A DNA stretch of 64,000 nucleotides from Cerina litoralis (GTDB lineage: Bacteria > Bacteroidota > Bacteroidia > Flavobacteriales > Flavobacteriaceae): assembly GCA_022008415.1 (NCBI GenBank), contig JAIRBC010000011.1, positions 1-64,000 of the forward strand, in the 5' to 3' direction. Shown one piece after another: positions 1 through 8,394 of the stretch. Position 1 is the stretch's first letter, and every line of letters begins with the position of its first letter. Under the pieces are notes generated by a model. It saw only the letters and a program-made list of their open reading frames with translations. It was not told the DNA's origin and did not search any database. Made by a program: the position numbers and the translations under genes.

Positions 1-82
1 GTATATTTGTTTCCCAAACAGGCTATAACAATCATTATTATAACCTATGAATTTTGAAATTATTTTTCAAAAACACAAAATT

Positions 83-594
83 TTGGATAAACTCTAGTAA
101 ACGACGCCAACATTTTGATCGATTTAGTAAAGCTTCAAATTCTCGATCCTTTTTTCGATTTGGATTTTCAATTTTGTACAACTGATCTAGTATTGGAAGA
201 ATTACATGATCATCAAAAGAAAGATTTAGAACCTTACATAGGAAACGGGCAACTACAAGTCCAAGAAATTTCCGAGGTTCAATTAATTGAAATCATCAAG
301 ATCCGCATGGAAAAACCGGGACTTTCCGAACAGGATTGTTCCGCATTTTATCAAGCCCAATATTTAAACGCCACACTTATTACCAGCGACAATAAGCTTC
401 GGAAATTTGCAAAAACCAAGAAGTTGGATGTACATGGCCATTTATGGGTCTTTGATCAGATGGTGTTTGCACATACCCTTTCCCCCAATTTGGCGACAAA
501 TAAACTGGATGAACTTTGTACGGAAATCAATCCAAAGCTGAACCTCCCCAAAAAAGAATGTGAGCTTCGAAAGAAGCAGTGGAGGGTTAGATAA
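83..594 (+). pseudogene. PIN-domain nuclease (toxin-like), frameshifted start
   Basis: The product resembles PIN-domain RNases such as VapC-type toxins. From base 97 the frame reads V-N-D-A-N-I-L-I-D-L, the PIN first strand with its catalytic Asp; later come an Glu in VLEELHD, the DCSAF Asp and LITSDNKL. An in-frame TAA at 88-90 and the absence of ATG/GTG/TTG before the first Asp mean the only legal start in this frame is TTG at 115, which drops the catalytic Asp. Adding one base near 95 joins TTG at 83 (M-D-K-L) to L-V-N-D-A-N, so a one-base deletion is likely. No antitoxin is visible; one could lie left of the window. Family call good, activity doubtful. Confidence 0.6.
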
Positions 595-632
595 AAGCAG
601 TTCCGACCTTTCCAAATCTTTAGATTGTATTT

Positions 633-1157
633 ATGAAAGAAAAGGGAAATGGCCATTGGATGCCCGATCATAAGACCGTTGGCCAAATAAGAAAGTTAAA
701 GGAATTTGTACGGCACGTTTCCAATCTGGAAATGCCCACTGCGGATAATACCCAGAACGCAGACCAAATTATTTCCCTCTTAGATACCCTCGAAAATCCT
801 GGGCAAACCAAGAACTGGAATGTTTGTCTGGATATTTTTGACCATGACGTTCAATATGGCTATCCCCAACAAAAAGGTTTTTATAGACGAAAATGGGCCG
901 TTTATTATGAACTGAACACCATTACAATAGAAGCGGAAACAAATCATACCGCTCAGTATTTAGGCCATTATGGAGATAATTTTTGTTTTTATGGAAGTAT
1001 CAATTTTGATAAAGTAGAAAAAGGGATCCAGGTTTTTTTGTCCGGCGATATCGAGGAATTCGTCTCGGATGCCAAAAACTACAATAGTTATATTACCGAA
1101 ACCCTGAACGAGATAGAAATTGATATCGATATTTGGGAGTTACCGGAATTTCATTAA
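633..1157 (+). CDS. Hypothetical protein, 174 aa
   Basis: I do not recognise this family. It is a soluble, acidic protein of 174 residues with no signal peptide or membrane segment. The C-terminal half is rich in aromatic residues and alternating hydrophobics (WAVYYELNTITIEAE, GDNFCFYGSINF), which suggests a beta-sheet fold. The ATG at 633 lies 38 bases after the PIN gene, so co-transcription is possible. An internal ATG at residue 10 is an alternative start. It sits in an accessory island and could be an island-specific protein; no function can be assigned. Confidence 0.55.
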   Translation: MKEKGNGHWMPDHKTVGQIRKLKEFVRHVSNLEMPTADNTQNADQIISLLDTLENPGQTKNWNVCLDIFDHDVQYGYPQQKGFYRRKWAVYYELNTITIEAETNHTAQYLGHYGDNFCFYGSINFDKVEKGIQVFLSGDIEEFVSDAKNYNSYITETLNEIEIDIDIWELPEFH

Positions 1158-1222
1158 TGATTATTGTGTAAAGGAATAAAGTAAAACAACTCCTCACCCC
1201 AAATCTAAAATGATTAAACTGC

Positions 1223-1230
1223 TATATTTG
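1223..1230 (+). promoter_or_regulatory. Bacteroidota-type -7 element
   Basis: TATATTTG matches the TAnnTTTG -7 consensus of Bacteroidota sigma factors exactly and lies 33 bases before the ATG at 1264. I see no convincing TTTG -33 element at the expected distance, so this is a partial match only. Confidence 0.35.
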
Positions 1231-1263
1231 TGTTGATATAAAAAGTTGTGGTGCATTTAAAAA

Positions 1264-1696
1264 ATGAATATAGATTTAACCAAAGAGCAATCCCAAAAGG
1301 GTGATGAATTTCTTAAAAAGTTACTTTCTGACGGAGCTCAAGAAAGACAAACTGTGTATGATTTCTTCGGTGATCGGGATGATGCTATCGTGATATGTAA
1401 AACACTGGAGAAAAAAGGAATTATAATTTTGAATAGTCCAACATATAATGACCCTTTTATTCTTGTGGTTCCAGATGATGGAATTTCAACATTCTTAAAT
1501 AATGGCGGACTGACAAAAACGGCGACTGACTTAGAAAAAGAAAATGAAATCAGGACTCTAACTGCTAAAAACCTTCAACTGCAAAACAAACAACTGGGAA
1601 GAGTAGTTTTTATATTCCATAATCAGTTTTGTTGCAGGTGCAATTATTAGCAACTTAAAAGATATCCTCATTTTATTAAACTTAACGAGTCAGTAA
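1264..1696 (+). pseudogene. Small membrane-anchored protein, frameshifted C-terminus
   Basis: The open frame from ATG 1264 gives 128 residues: a small winged-helix-like N-terminal part (VYDFFGDRDDAIVICKTLEKKGII), a coiled-coil-like stretch (KENEIRTLTAKNLQLQNKQL) and then a nonsense tail ending at 1650. In the +1 frame from about base 1607 the sequence reads SIISFVAGAIISNL and continues to a TAA at 1694-1696, a typical transmembrane helix plus tail. One extra base, probably in the T5 run at 1607-1611, explains the break. This domain order (fold, coiled coil, C-terminal helix) is common in small anchored proteins of unknown function. It lies directly beside the IS element. Confidence 0.6.
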
Positions 1697-1751
1697 TGAG
1701 ATTGATGTTTTTCGAAATTAGTAACCTAAAAAAACGTGTGGTAATAACTAA

Positions 1752-1786
1752 GCATTCGTGCGGTCGGTACGACCCAGCATGAATGC
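1752..1786. repeat. Nested hairpin at the 3' end of the IS element
   Basis: GCATTCGTGC (1752-1761) pairs with GCATGAATGC (1777-1786) with one mismatch, and inside them GGTCG (1762-1766) pairs with CGACC (1770-1774) around GTA. Such subterminal hairpins are typical of rolling-circle element ends, so this may mark the ori- or ter-like end. The exact boundary is not known. Confidence 0.45.
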
Positions 1787-2010
1787 GGTGTTGAACTACA
1801 CCGGGTCTGTGGCCGCGTTGTTTCCTATGGGGATTGCTATGGGCCGGTCGGGAGGTTTGAAATGGCACCTGCGAGGTTGCCTGTACAATCGTAGTGTTTT
1901 TTTGACTCCGTTAGGATGCTTTTTGCTATCCAGAGCCTTTGGTTTCTATTTCCCCCCGGTACTTTTGGCCAAGATCCTTCACTTTGGGTAATAGGGTTCC
2001 TGCACGGCCA

Positions 2011-3153
2011 TTATGCTGTTTTATTCGGGGTATTTCTATTTTGATTTTCCAATTTGACCATCCAATGTTCGGGCGGACCCCTGCCGTCGAACATAAAGAC
2101 CGTTACCAAGGTGCCTTCCTTGCACCTGGGGCACCTTCGGTGCAGTATCGGAGGTGGTTTTTCCTCGGGGGTACATCGGCCCATTTCTGCCATGAGCAGC
2201 GGCAGTACCATTTTCTTCCTGCTACTGCTTAAAATACCATAGTGGCGAATGCGCACAAAGCCCTTGGGCAGAATATGCAGGCCAAAACGCCTTATGAATT
2301 CCGCATCGCTTAAACCAAGTAGCTGTACTGCACCGCCCTTTCTGTAATCCTTGGCCGTAAAACTGACCCTGCCATCGGCAAGGGAGGTAATGCGGTGATT
2401 GCTGATCGCGATCTTATGGGTATACCTGCCCAAGTATTCCACAACATATTGTGGACTTGCAAATGGCCGTTTGGCATACACCACCCAATCCTTTGCAAAG
2501 AGCTTGTCGTAAAATGACCGGGGCCGGTCAAACTCCTTTCTTAGGCTTTCTACGAACCTTGCTCTAAAGACCTTGCTCATCGCCTTTACCGGAAATAGGT
2601 ATTTGCCCTTGTTCCTGGCATATTTCCATTTTCCGTTGGCGGTAATGCCGCCGCCCGGAACAATGCAGTGCAGATGGGGGTGCAGACTTAGGTTCTGCCC
2701 CCATGTATGCAGTATGGCCACCATGCCCATGTCCGCTCCAAGGAACTTTGGGTCCGCCCCAAAATCCCGTAGTACGCCCCATGCGGTCCCGAACAAAATG
2801 GTATATACCGTTTTGGGGGCATGTAGGCACAATTGGTTCAGCGTATCGGGAAGGGTAAATACCACATGGAAATAGGGTACGTTCAGCAGTTCCGACCCGC
2901 GCGCCCGTATCCATGCTTCGCGCTTGTGTCCCTGACATTGTGGACAGTGCCGGTTACGGCAGCTGTTGTAGCTAAGTTGCAGCTGCCTGCATTGCCCGTT
3001 GTCGCAACGGTCTATATGGCCGCCGAGTGCTGCGGTCCTACATTTCCGAAGGGCGTGCAAGGTTCGCAGTTGCCAAGTATTGCCGGTATAGGCCGACAGG
3101 CTTTCTTCATTGCGCTCCAATACATCCGCCACTTGATATAGCGGCCTTGACAT
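2011..3153 (-). CDS. IS91-family transposase
   Basis: This 380-residue HUH-type (Y2) rolling-circle transposase starts at ATG 3153, whose first base is shared with the TAA of the upstream recombinase gene (TAATG). The open frame extends further upstream, but that part is a shadow of the recombinase. Seen motifs: an N-terminal zinc-binding region with CRNRHCPQCQ near residues 63-72, followed by KREAWIRARGSELL; the HUH-like HPHLHCIVPGGG near residue 160; and the tyrosine-bearing VEYLGRYTHKIAISNHR near residues 235-250. A second Cys pair, RRCPRCKEGT, lies near the C-terminus. Length and motif order fit a complete IS91 transposase. Confidence 0.85.
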   Translation of the reverse strand: MSRPLYQVADVLERNEESLSAYTGNTWQLRTLHALRKCRTAALGGHIDRCDNGQCRQLQLSYNSCRNRHCPQCQGHKREAWIRARGSELLNVPYFHVVFTLPDTLNQLCLHAPKTVYTILFGTAWGVLRDFGADPKFLGADMGMVAILHTWGQNLSLHPHLHCIVPGGGITANGKWKYARNKGKYLFPVKAMSKVFRARFVESLRKEFDRPRSFYDKLFAKDWVVYAKRPFASPQYVVEYLGRYTHKIAISNHRITSLADGRVSFTAKDYRKGGAVQLLGLSDAEFIRRFGLHILPKGFVRIRHYGILSSSRKKMVLPLLMAEMGRCTPEEKPPPILHRRCPRCKEGTLVTVFMFDGRGPPEHWMVKLENQNRNTPNKTA

Positions 3154-4056
3154 TACCGTGGGCCGTACAACTTTTCCAAGGGGCTGAAAACAGTCCTTTC
3201 GGAGAGCTGTGATACGTGCAGGTACACCATTGTGGTCTGGATGTCCACATGCCCCAAAAGATCTTTTAGGCTCATAATGTCCATGCCCATTTCCAGCAAA
3301 TGGGTAGCATAGATATGGCGCAGGCCATGGGTGGTCACCTCCTTTCGTATGCCGCTCTGCTGCCTGGCCTGTTTTACCACCCATTGCACCCCGTTCGCGG
3401 ATAGTCCTACAGGATTTCCTTCCCTGTCGTTGCCATTGAAAAGCCATTGTACGGGATGTTCCGCGGCCAGGTAGATCCGTATACCGCGTACCAGTAGGTC
3501 GCAAAGGGGAACATAGCGATCCTTACGCCCTTTGCCCTGGCGGATATGGAGCTGTTTCCTATCCATATCCACATCCTTGATATACAGGTTGCGGAGCTCG
3601 GCATTGCGAAGGCCGCAACCATAAAGTAATGCCAATAGCAAGCGGTGCTTGTGCAGCTTGGGCGTTCTTAACAGTAACCTTGTTTCTTCCCTGCTCAGCA
3701 CTACGGGAAGCTTCTTCGGGCGCTCTATAGAGGGCAATGCGACATGGTGTTCGGGAAGGTCGTACACCCGGTACAGATACCGAAGGCCATATACGGTATG
3801 CTTGAAGAAACTGTCCGATGGTGTCCGGTACCGCCTTTTTAAGTGATGTAGGTAATCCAGCACTTGTTCCCTGTCCAGTTCCAAAGGGCTACAGTTAAAA
3901 TGCAGGACCATATGGGAAAGACAACGGGCATAATTGGTCAGGGTACTTTGGCTCTTGCCCGAGAGTTCTATCGAGCGTTCCAACTTTTGGTAATTGATAG
4001 CAAATCCGGGAACCTTTTCACAGGCCCTCTCGATCAGGGTACTACTTTTTTTTCAT
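3153..4056 (-). CDS. Tyrosine recombinase of the IS91-like element
   Basis: This is a phage-integrase-type site-specific recombinase. Seen catalytic residues: Arg in GCGLRNAEL, Lys in GKGRKDRYVPL, H-x-x-R in THGLRHIYATH, and His plus Tyr in LLGHVDIQTTMVYLH. An N-terminal SAM-like DNA-binding domain precedes them. The frame is open from TTG at 3983, but similarity-like sequence continues upstream to an ATG at 4056 followed by A8 (4046-4053). With seven A residues the ATG would be in frame, giving an N-terminus starting MKKSSTLIERACEK. The A8 is either a frameshift or a site of polymerase slippage. The end overlaps the transposase start by one base. Confidence 0.8.
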
Positions 4057-4084
4057 AACTTTAAATTTTATGATTAAACCTTAT

Positions 4085-4187
4085 CCTAAAGGTAGTGAAC
4101 AGTGGCCAATAACCGCTTGAAGCTACCTTTAGGTTTAGTTCAACAATGCTAACCGCAATTACGGCGGATTCGACTACGTCCGAATCC
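4085..4187. repeat. Palindromes at the 5' end of the IS element
   Basis: CCTAAAGGTAG (4085-4095) and CTACCTTTAGG (4123-4133) form a perfect 11-bp inverted repeat around a 27-base loop. Just outside, GGATTCG (4166-4172) and CGAATCC (4181-4187) form a 7-bp hairpin. A tandem AACGAAAATT repeat follows at 4221-4240. These probably include the element terminus and the interrupted native leader of the next gene. Confidence 0.5.
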
Positions 4188-4302
4188 ACTCGGAATTGGA
4201 ATTACTAAAGTCTGTGCTAAAACGAAAATTAACGAAAATTAACCCGTAACTGACGGTTATACGAGCCGTTGGAATTAAAATCAATGCATTTAGAATAAAT
4301 CA

Positions 4303-4938
4303 ATGCAGAACATCACTTTAATCAGCACAATACATAAGAAAATTGGAAAATGTACTGCTGATGAATTATGTGAAATTTTGGAAGAAGTAAGCCCTGAAGT
4401 AGTCTTTCTGGAAGCTCTTGACAACACTTACTCAAATTATGACAAGACGATGTTCTCAACTTTTGGATTATACCATGGAAAATTAGAAATAGAAGCGATT
4501 CAGAAATACTCCAATCATACTTCAGTTGAGTATGTTCCTGTGCTTGACAATGGATTACCCGATCTATTTGACGAGAAATACAAAGGTGTTTTAGAAAATA
4601 ATCAACTGCAACAGATGCTTGATGAGTTCAATTTATTAGCTAAATCGAAAGGTTTTCAGTTTCTAAATAGTCAATTATGCCTGGATTTGCATCAGAAGAT
4701 GAGAACTTTTGAAGACCACCTTCTGCGCAATACTCAATTGAATGCAACTGTTATCGCAGATATTAATGCCTACGAAAATTCAATGATGCAAAATATATAT
4801 TCCTATTGCATAATTAATCGATTCGAAAAGGCTGTTTTTCTTTGTGGATCAGCACACAGGGAATCATTGATAGAAAAGATCAGACACTTCCAAGAAAAAG
4901 AAAACATGGAAATTAATTGGGTAGTTTATGGAGATTAA
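4303..4938 (+). CDS. Hypothetical protein, possible TraB/ChaN-like fold
   Basis: This 211-residue soluble protein starts ISTIHKKIGKCTADELCEIL, continues with SPEVVFLEALD, and ends with a motif FLCGSAHRESLIEKI. The order 'H near the N-terminus, acidic strand, then G-S/A-H near the C-terminus' resembles the TraB/PrgY and ChaN/EreA-like groups, but the match is by eye only and those families have varied functions. There is no signal peptide. It stands alone on the plus strand between the IS element and hsdR and has low GC. The ATG at 4303 is the first in frame. Confidence 0.55.
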   Translation: MQNITLISTIHKKIGKCTADELCEILEEVSPEVVFLEALDNTYSNYDKTMFSTFGLYHGKLEIEAIQKYSNHTSVEYVPVLDNGLPDLFDEKYKGVLENNQLQQMLDEFNLLAKSKGFQFLNSQLCLDLHQKMRTFEDHLLRNTQLNATVIADINAYENSMMQNIYSYCIINRFEKAVFLCGSAHRESLIEKIRHFQEKENMEINWVVYGD

Positions 4939-5099
4939 AATTTAAGAAAGAAAACTGTGCCCAATCGAGTGGATTTCTCTGCTAGAAACTCACAGAGTTC
5001 GCCTCTCAAATAGTCCACTATAAATAAAATTTTCTACAATCGTTGTTTTGTAGTTTCTGTACCCCTAGAAAAGAACTAGCCAACCATAATCCCGTAATC

Positions 5100-8000
5100 C
5101 TAAGCCGCAAACCCTCTCCCCATCTCTGCCAATTCGTAAAAATGCCTAAATATGGTCTCGGATTTTTCGGCAAAAATGTTACGGTCGTAGGAGACGGGCA
5201 GGTCTCTATCCAAGATTTTCTGTATTTCCCGCTTCACGATTTCTTGGGTCGCTTTTTCCTTGTGCCATTCCTGGATCAGGATTTTGTTCTTAGCGTCGAA
5301 AAGGGTCTCGAGCAGTTCGGTTGCGGCCAGTTTTACCTTTTTCTCCTCTTCCTTGGTCAGTTTTTCCTTTTTCAGGAGATCGTAAATCTCCAGTTGCTCC
5401 TCTGTCAGGCCTTCGGTGGCCGATCTTTGTTGTTCCTCGGATAAGTCCTTGCCAAAATCGGTCATGGCACCGTAAACATCCTCAATATCAAGGTGGCCGG
5501 AATTGTAGTCGGCTATAATGTCTTCAAAACGTTCCAAAAAAGAACCTCTGGTCTTGTTTTGGGCCATCATTTGTTTCAGTTTTATTTCCATCAATTCCCG
5601 CAAATCCGCGAACTGAATATTCTTATGATCGCTTTCGGGAAATTTTTCCCGTAGACGTTCAAAATTCAGTTTGCTTAAATCAACCTCCGTGGAGGTATCG
5701 ATCGTATATTTTCCCGTTACATCCTGTAAATCCCCTATTCCCAAGACACTGGAATCTAACAATGCATCCAATTTTTTCTTGGCCCGTTCTATGGCTTCGT
5801 CCTGATCTACATGGCGGTCAACTACTTTCTTAAGATATTCCAGAACATCTTTTGATTTTTTGATTTTTGGATGTCCATAAATTTCGGGCTTTGCAGAATC
5901 GTAAAGCCCTACAATGGTATTCACAAAAAGGCCCAGTTGTTTTTTGTATTCGTCCTTTTCCAAAATAATATTGGCGTATTCCTGAAAGAGTGCTACTTCT
6001 GCAAATCCTTTCTCACCCAGTTCTAGAATTACATCTATATCTGCTCCCAAATCCTTACAATAAATTTTTGCTTCCAGGATGCCCTGCTGCAAGAGTTCCA
6101 ATAGTTCATCAAATTCCTTTACCGGAAATTCTTCACCTTCATCGTCGTTATTTTTGCCCTTGGTACCTTCCGCATACTGGGCAAGTGCCTTTTTAAGGTT
6201 TCTAAAAACCCCAAAATAGTCGATGATCAATCCGTTTTTCTTGCCTTCTATCACTCGGTTGGCCCTGGCAATTGCCTGCATTAGGGTATGGTTTTGCAGC
6301 GGTTTGTCCAAATAAAGGGTCGAAACCGCGGGCGCATCAAAACCGGTAAGCCACATAGCCGTTACAAATACGATTCTATAGGTGCTATTGGGATCCTTAA
6401 AATAATCTTCAATATTTTGGCCGTCCCCATCCGGGTAATCCATCAGTTTCCGGTGGGGCGTAATGTTCAGGCCTTCGGACTCAAATTTTTCCTTTTCTTC
6501 TTTATCGCTTCCTTCTTGGGAAATAACCGCGGACATCCTGGTTTCTTCCATAAACTCGATCGCCCGCCTATATCGATCTTTTAGTTCCGGATCGGATGCG
6601 CGGTTTATTTTTCGGCGGAGCTCTTTTATTTCTTCCCGTTGTGCCACTTGTACCAAATCGTACATTCTCACGGCTGTAAATTTGTCTATACAGACCACCA
6701 TGGCCTTCATGGGCTTACGCTGGTTGTCGCTATCTACCACATCCAAGCGGTAGGGGTAATGACGTACAATATGATCGGCTATTTCCCTTAGGCGGTCCTC
6801 ACGCCGTACCACCTCCATAAGTGTAGAGTATTCCCGATCCAGCTTTTGCTTTTGCTCTTCGGTCAGGTTTTCGTCCTCCAAGATGGCGGCGGCATTCCCT
6901 ACCAGGTCTTCATTTACCTGCTCTACCCGGGGCACACTCTTTTTGTAATACAGGGGCACCGTGGCCCCATCTTCTATACTTTGGGCAAAGTTGTACTCGG
7001 AAACATAGGGGCCAAACCAATCCTTGGTCTGTTCGTTTCGCAATAAAGGTGTACCGGTAAAGGCTATATATTGGGCGTTGGGGATGGCAATACGCATATT
7101 TTCCCCATATCCTTTATACTGCGTTCTATGGGCCTCGTCCACCATAACGATCCAGTTGTCCCTGTCCGTAAGCAGGGGGTAGGTCTTCCCTTTTTCTATA
7201 CCGAACTTGTGAATGAGGGAAAACAAATACGTTCTGTTGGATTGCAGGTATTCCTGTAACCGATTTCTAGAACTTGGTCTATAATAGTTTTCCTTTTGGG
7301 CCTTGGTTTCCGCAATGGTCTCCGTTTCCTTGAAGTTTCTATATATCTGATCGTCCAGATCCTTGCGGTCGGTGATGATAAGAAACGACCAATTCCCCTG
7401 GACCTTACGCCGGATTTTTCGGGAATAGAAAATCATGGAATACGATTTGCCCGACCCTTGGGTATGCCAGAATACACCCAACTTGCCCTGTTTGCCGTCC
7501 CGATGCTCCAAGGATGCAATGGCATTGTTGACTCCCAAGAATTGATGGTTTTTGGCGATTATTTTCACCTTGTTCTTGTGGTACAGTACAAAATTTTCCA
7601 AATAATCCAATAAGCTATGTTTGTTGCATAGCCCCAGGCCGAATAATTCCAGGCTTATACGCTTGTCGGTCGCCCTACTTTCGGCTTCTACTTCTTCGCG
7701 GTTCGGTTGGTTGTGTGAAACAGCGGTATCCTTTAACTTTATCCAATTGAAAAAATGTTCCCAGGGTGCGTTAAATGCGCCGACCTTGGTTTGAATGCCG
7801 TTGGAAATACCCACAAAACAATTGTACCAAAACAATTGTGGGATATCCCTATTGTAATCCACTAGGTTTTTATCAAACCCGATTTTTATCTTTTCGGAAG
7901 CATTTTTCAGCTCTATCATGACCAACGGCAAACCGTTTACATAGAGCAGAAGGTCCGGCCGGCGGGTGATGATTTCCGTTTCCAGATATTCTATACTCAA

Positions 8001-8390
8001 TTGGGATACCACTACAAAATCATTGCTTTCGGGTTTGTCAAAGTCTATGACCCTTACGTAATCGTTTTCTTCCCGGCCCGTTTCATTGGTATAAGTAACG
8101 GCAACCCCGTCCCTGATCAATGCATACACCTCTTTGTTGGCCATCACCGGCGTAAGGGTAGCCCTGCTCTTACAAAGTTCGTGTACGGCGTGTTGAATAC
8201 ATGCCTCCGGAAGATGTCGATTTAAATCTGTCAGCGCTGTTTTTAGACGATCACGGAGCACCACATCCTTAAGGGATTCCCTACCCACCAATTCTTTCTC
8301 CCAGGCATTGATGTGTTCCTGATATTTCAATTGATCGATAAACAACCGAATGTCCGCCTCTTCGATATGTGATTCGTTTAGAAATGCCAT
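5100..8390 (-). CDS. hsdR: Type I restriction enzyme subunit R
   Basis: HsdR is the ATP-driven translocase and nuclease of the type I restriction complex. The 1,096-residue product has an N-terminal PD-(D/E)xK nuclease (RPDLLLY then MIELKN, residues ~144-163), Walker A HTQGSGKS (~308-316), the DEAH box MVDEAHRTQY (~415-424), motif III AFTGTPLL (~440) and motif VI MQAIARANRV (~720). The C-terminal helical region binds the methylase core. Length is normal for the family. It is the last gene of the locus and starts four bases after the DUF1016 stop. The first 31 bases are duplicated at the start of the hsdS fragment (9695-9725). It looks intact. Confidence 0.95.
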   Translation of the reverse strand: MAFLNESHIEEADIRLFIDQLKYQEHINAWEKELVGRESLKDVVLRDRLKTALTDLNRHLPEACIQHAVHELCKSRATLTPVMANKEVYALIRDGVAVTYTNETGREENDYVRVIDFDKPESNDFVVVSQLSIEYLETEIITRRPDLLLYVNGLPLVMIELKNASEKIKIGFDKNLVDYNRDIPQLFWYNCFVGISNGIQTKVGAFNAPWEHFFNWIKLKDTAVSHNQPNREEVEAESRATDKRISLELFGLGLCNKHSLLDYLENFVLYHKNKVKIIAKNHQFLGVNNAIASLEHRDGKQGKLGVFWHTQGSGKSYSMIFYSRKIRRKVQGNWSFLIITDRKDLDDQIYRNFKETETIAETKAQKENYYRPSSRNRLQEYLQSNRTYLFSLIHKFGIEKGKTYPLLTDRDNWIVMVDEAHRTQYKGYGENMRIAIPNAQYIAFTGTPLLRNEQTKDWFGPYVSEYNFAQSIEDGATVPLYYKKSVPRVEQVNEDLVGNAAAILEDENLTEEQKQKLDREYSTLMEVVRREDRLREIADHIVRHYPYRLDVVDSDNQRKPMKAMVVCIDKFTAVRMYDLVQVAQREEIKELRRKINRASDPELKDRYRRAIEFMEETRMSAVISQEGSDKEEKEKFESEGLNITPHRKLMDYPDGDGQNIEDYFKDPNSTYRIVFVTAMWLTGFDAPAVSTLYLDKPLQNHTLMQAIARANRVIEGKKNGLIIDYFGVFRNLKKALAQYAEGTKGKNNDDEGEEFPVKEFDELLELLQQGILEAKIYCKDLGADIDVILELGEKGFAEVALFQEYANIILEKDEYKKQLGLFVNTIVGLYDSAKPEIYGHPKIKKSKDVLEYLKKVVDRHVDQDEAIERAKKKLDALLDSSVLGIGDLQDVTGKYTIDTSTEVDLSKLNFERLREKFPESDHKNIQFADLRELMEIKLKQMMAQNKTRGSFLERFEDIIADYNSGHLDIEDVYGAMTDFGKDLSEEQQRSATEGLTEEQLEIYDLLKKEKLTKEEEKKVKLAATELLETLFDAKNKILIQEWHKEKATQEIVKREIQKILDRDLPVSYDRNIFAEKSETIFRHFYELAEMGRGFAA
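8360..8390 (-). repeat. 31-bp direct repeat at hsdR start (copy 1)
   Basis: These 31 bases encode M-A-F-L-N-E-S-H-I-E at the start of hsdR and are identical to 9695-9725, which begin the hsdS fragment in the same frame and orientation. The copies lie about 1.3 kb apart and bracket the DUF1016 gene and the hsdS fragment. This looks like the scar of a duplication or recombination event. Confidence 0.85.
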
Positions 8391-8394
8391 GTTG

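Larger units (their letters stand above)
1735..4140 (-). mobile_element. IS91-like element with tyrosine recombinase and Y2-type transposase
   Basis: Two overlapping minus-strand genes, a tyrosine recombinase followed by an IS91-type transposase, form a unit that is visibly richer in GC than its flanks. Some IS91-family elements carry this gene pair. No terminal inverted repeats or target duplication are seen, as expected for rolling-circle elements. Boundaries are approximate and were placed at hairpins near 1752-1786 and 4085-4133. Bases 1787-2010 inside the element hold no gene I can support and are probably the 3' terminal region. Confidence 0.7.

Noticed and set aside
1758..1991. Open frame of 77 codons at the IS 3' end
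   Set aside because: It overlaps the hairpin end of the element, has no recognisable domain and sits in GC-rich sequence that opens long chance frames.
4241..4270. CGTAACTGACGGTTATACGAGCCGTTGG looked like an integron attC-like site upstream of 4303
   Set aside because: Only half a site is visible, core motifs do not fit RYYYAAC/GTTRRRY well, there is no integron integrase, and no second site follows the gene.
5043..5444. 133-codon plus-strand frame at the hsdR end
   Set aside because: It is antisense to the HsdR C-terminus and has no domain features.
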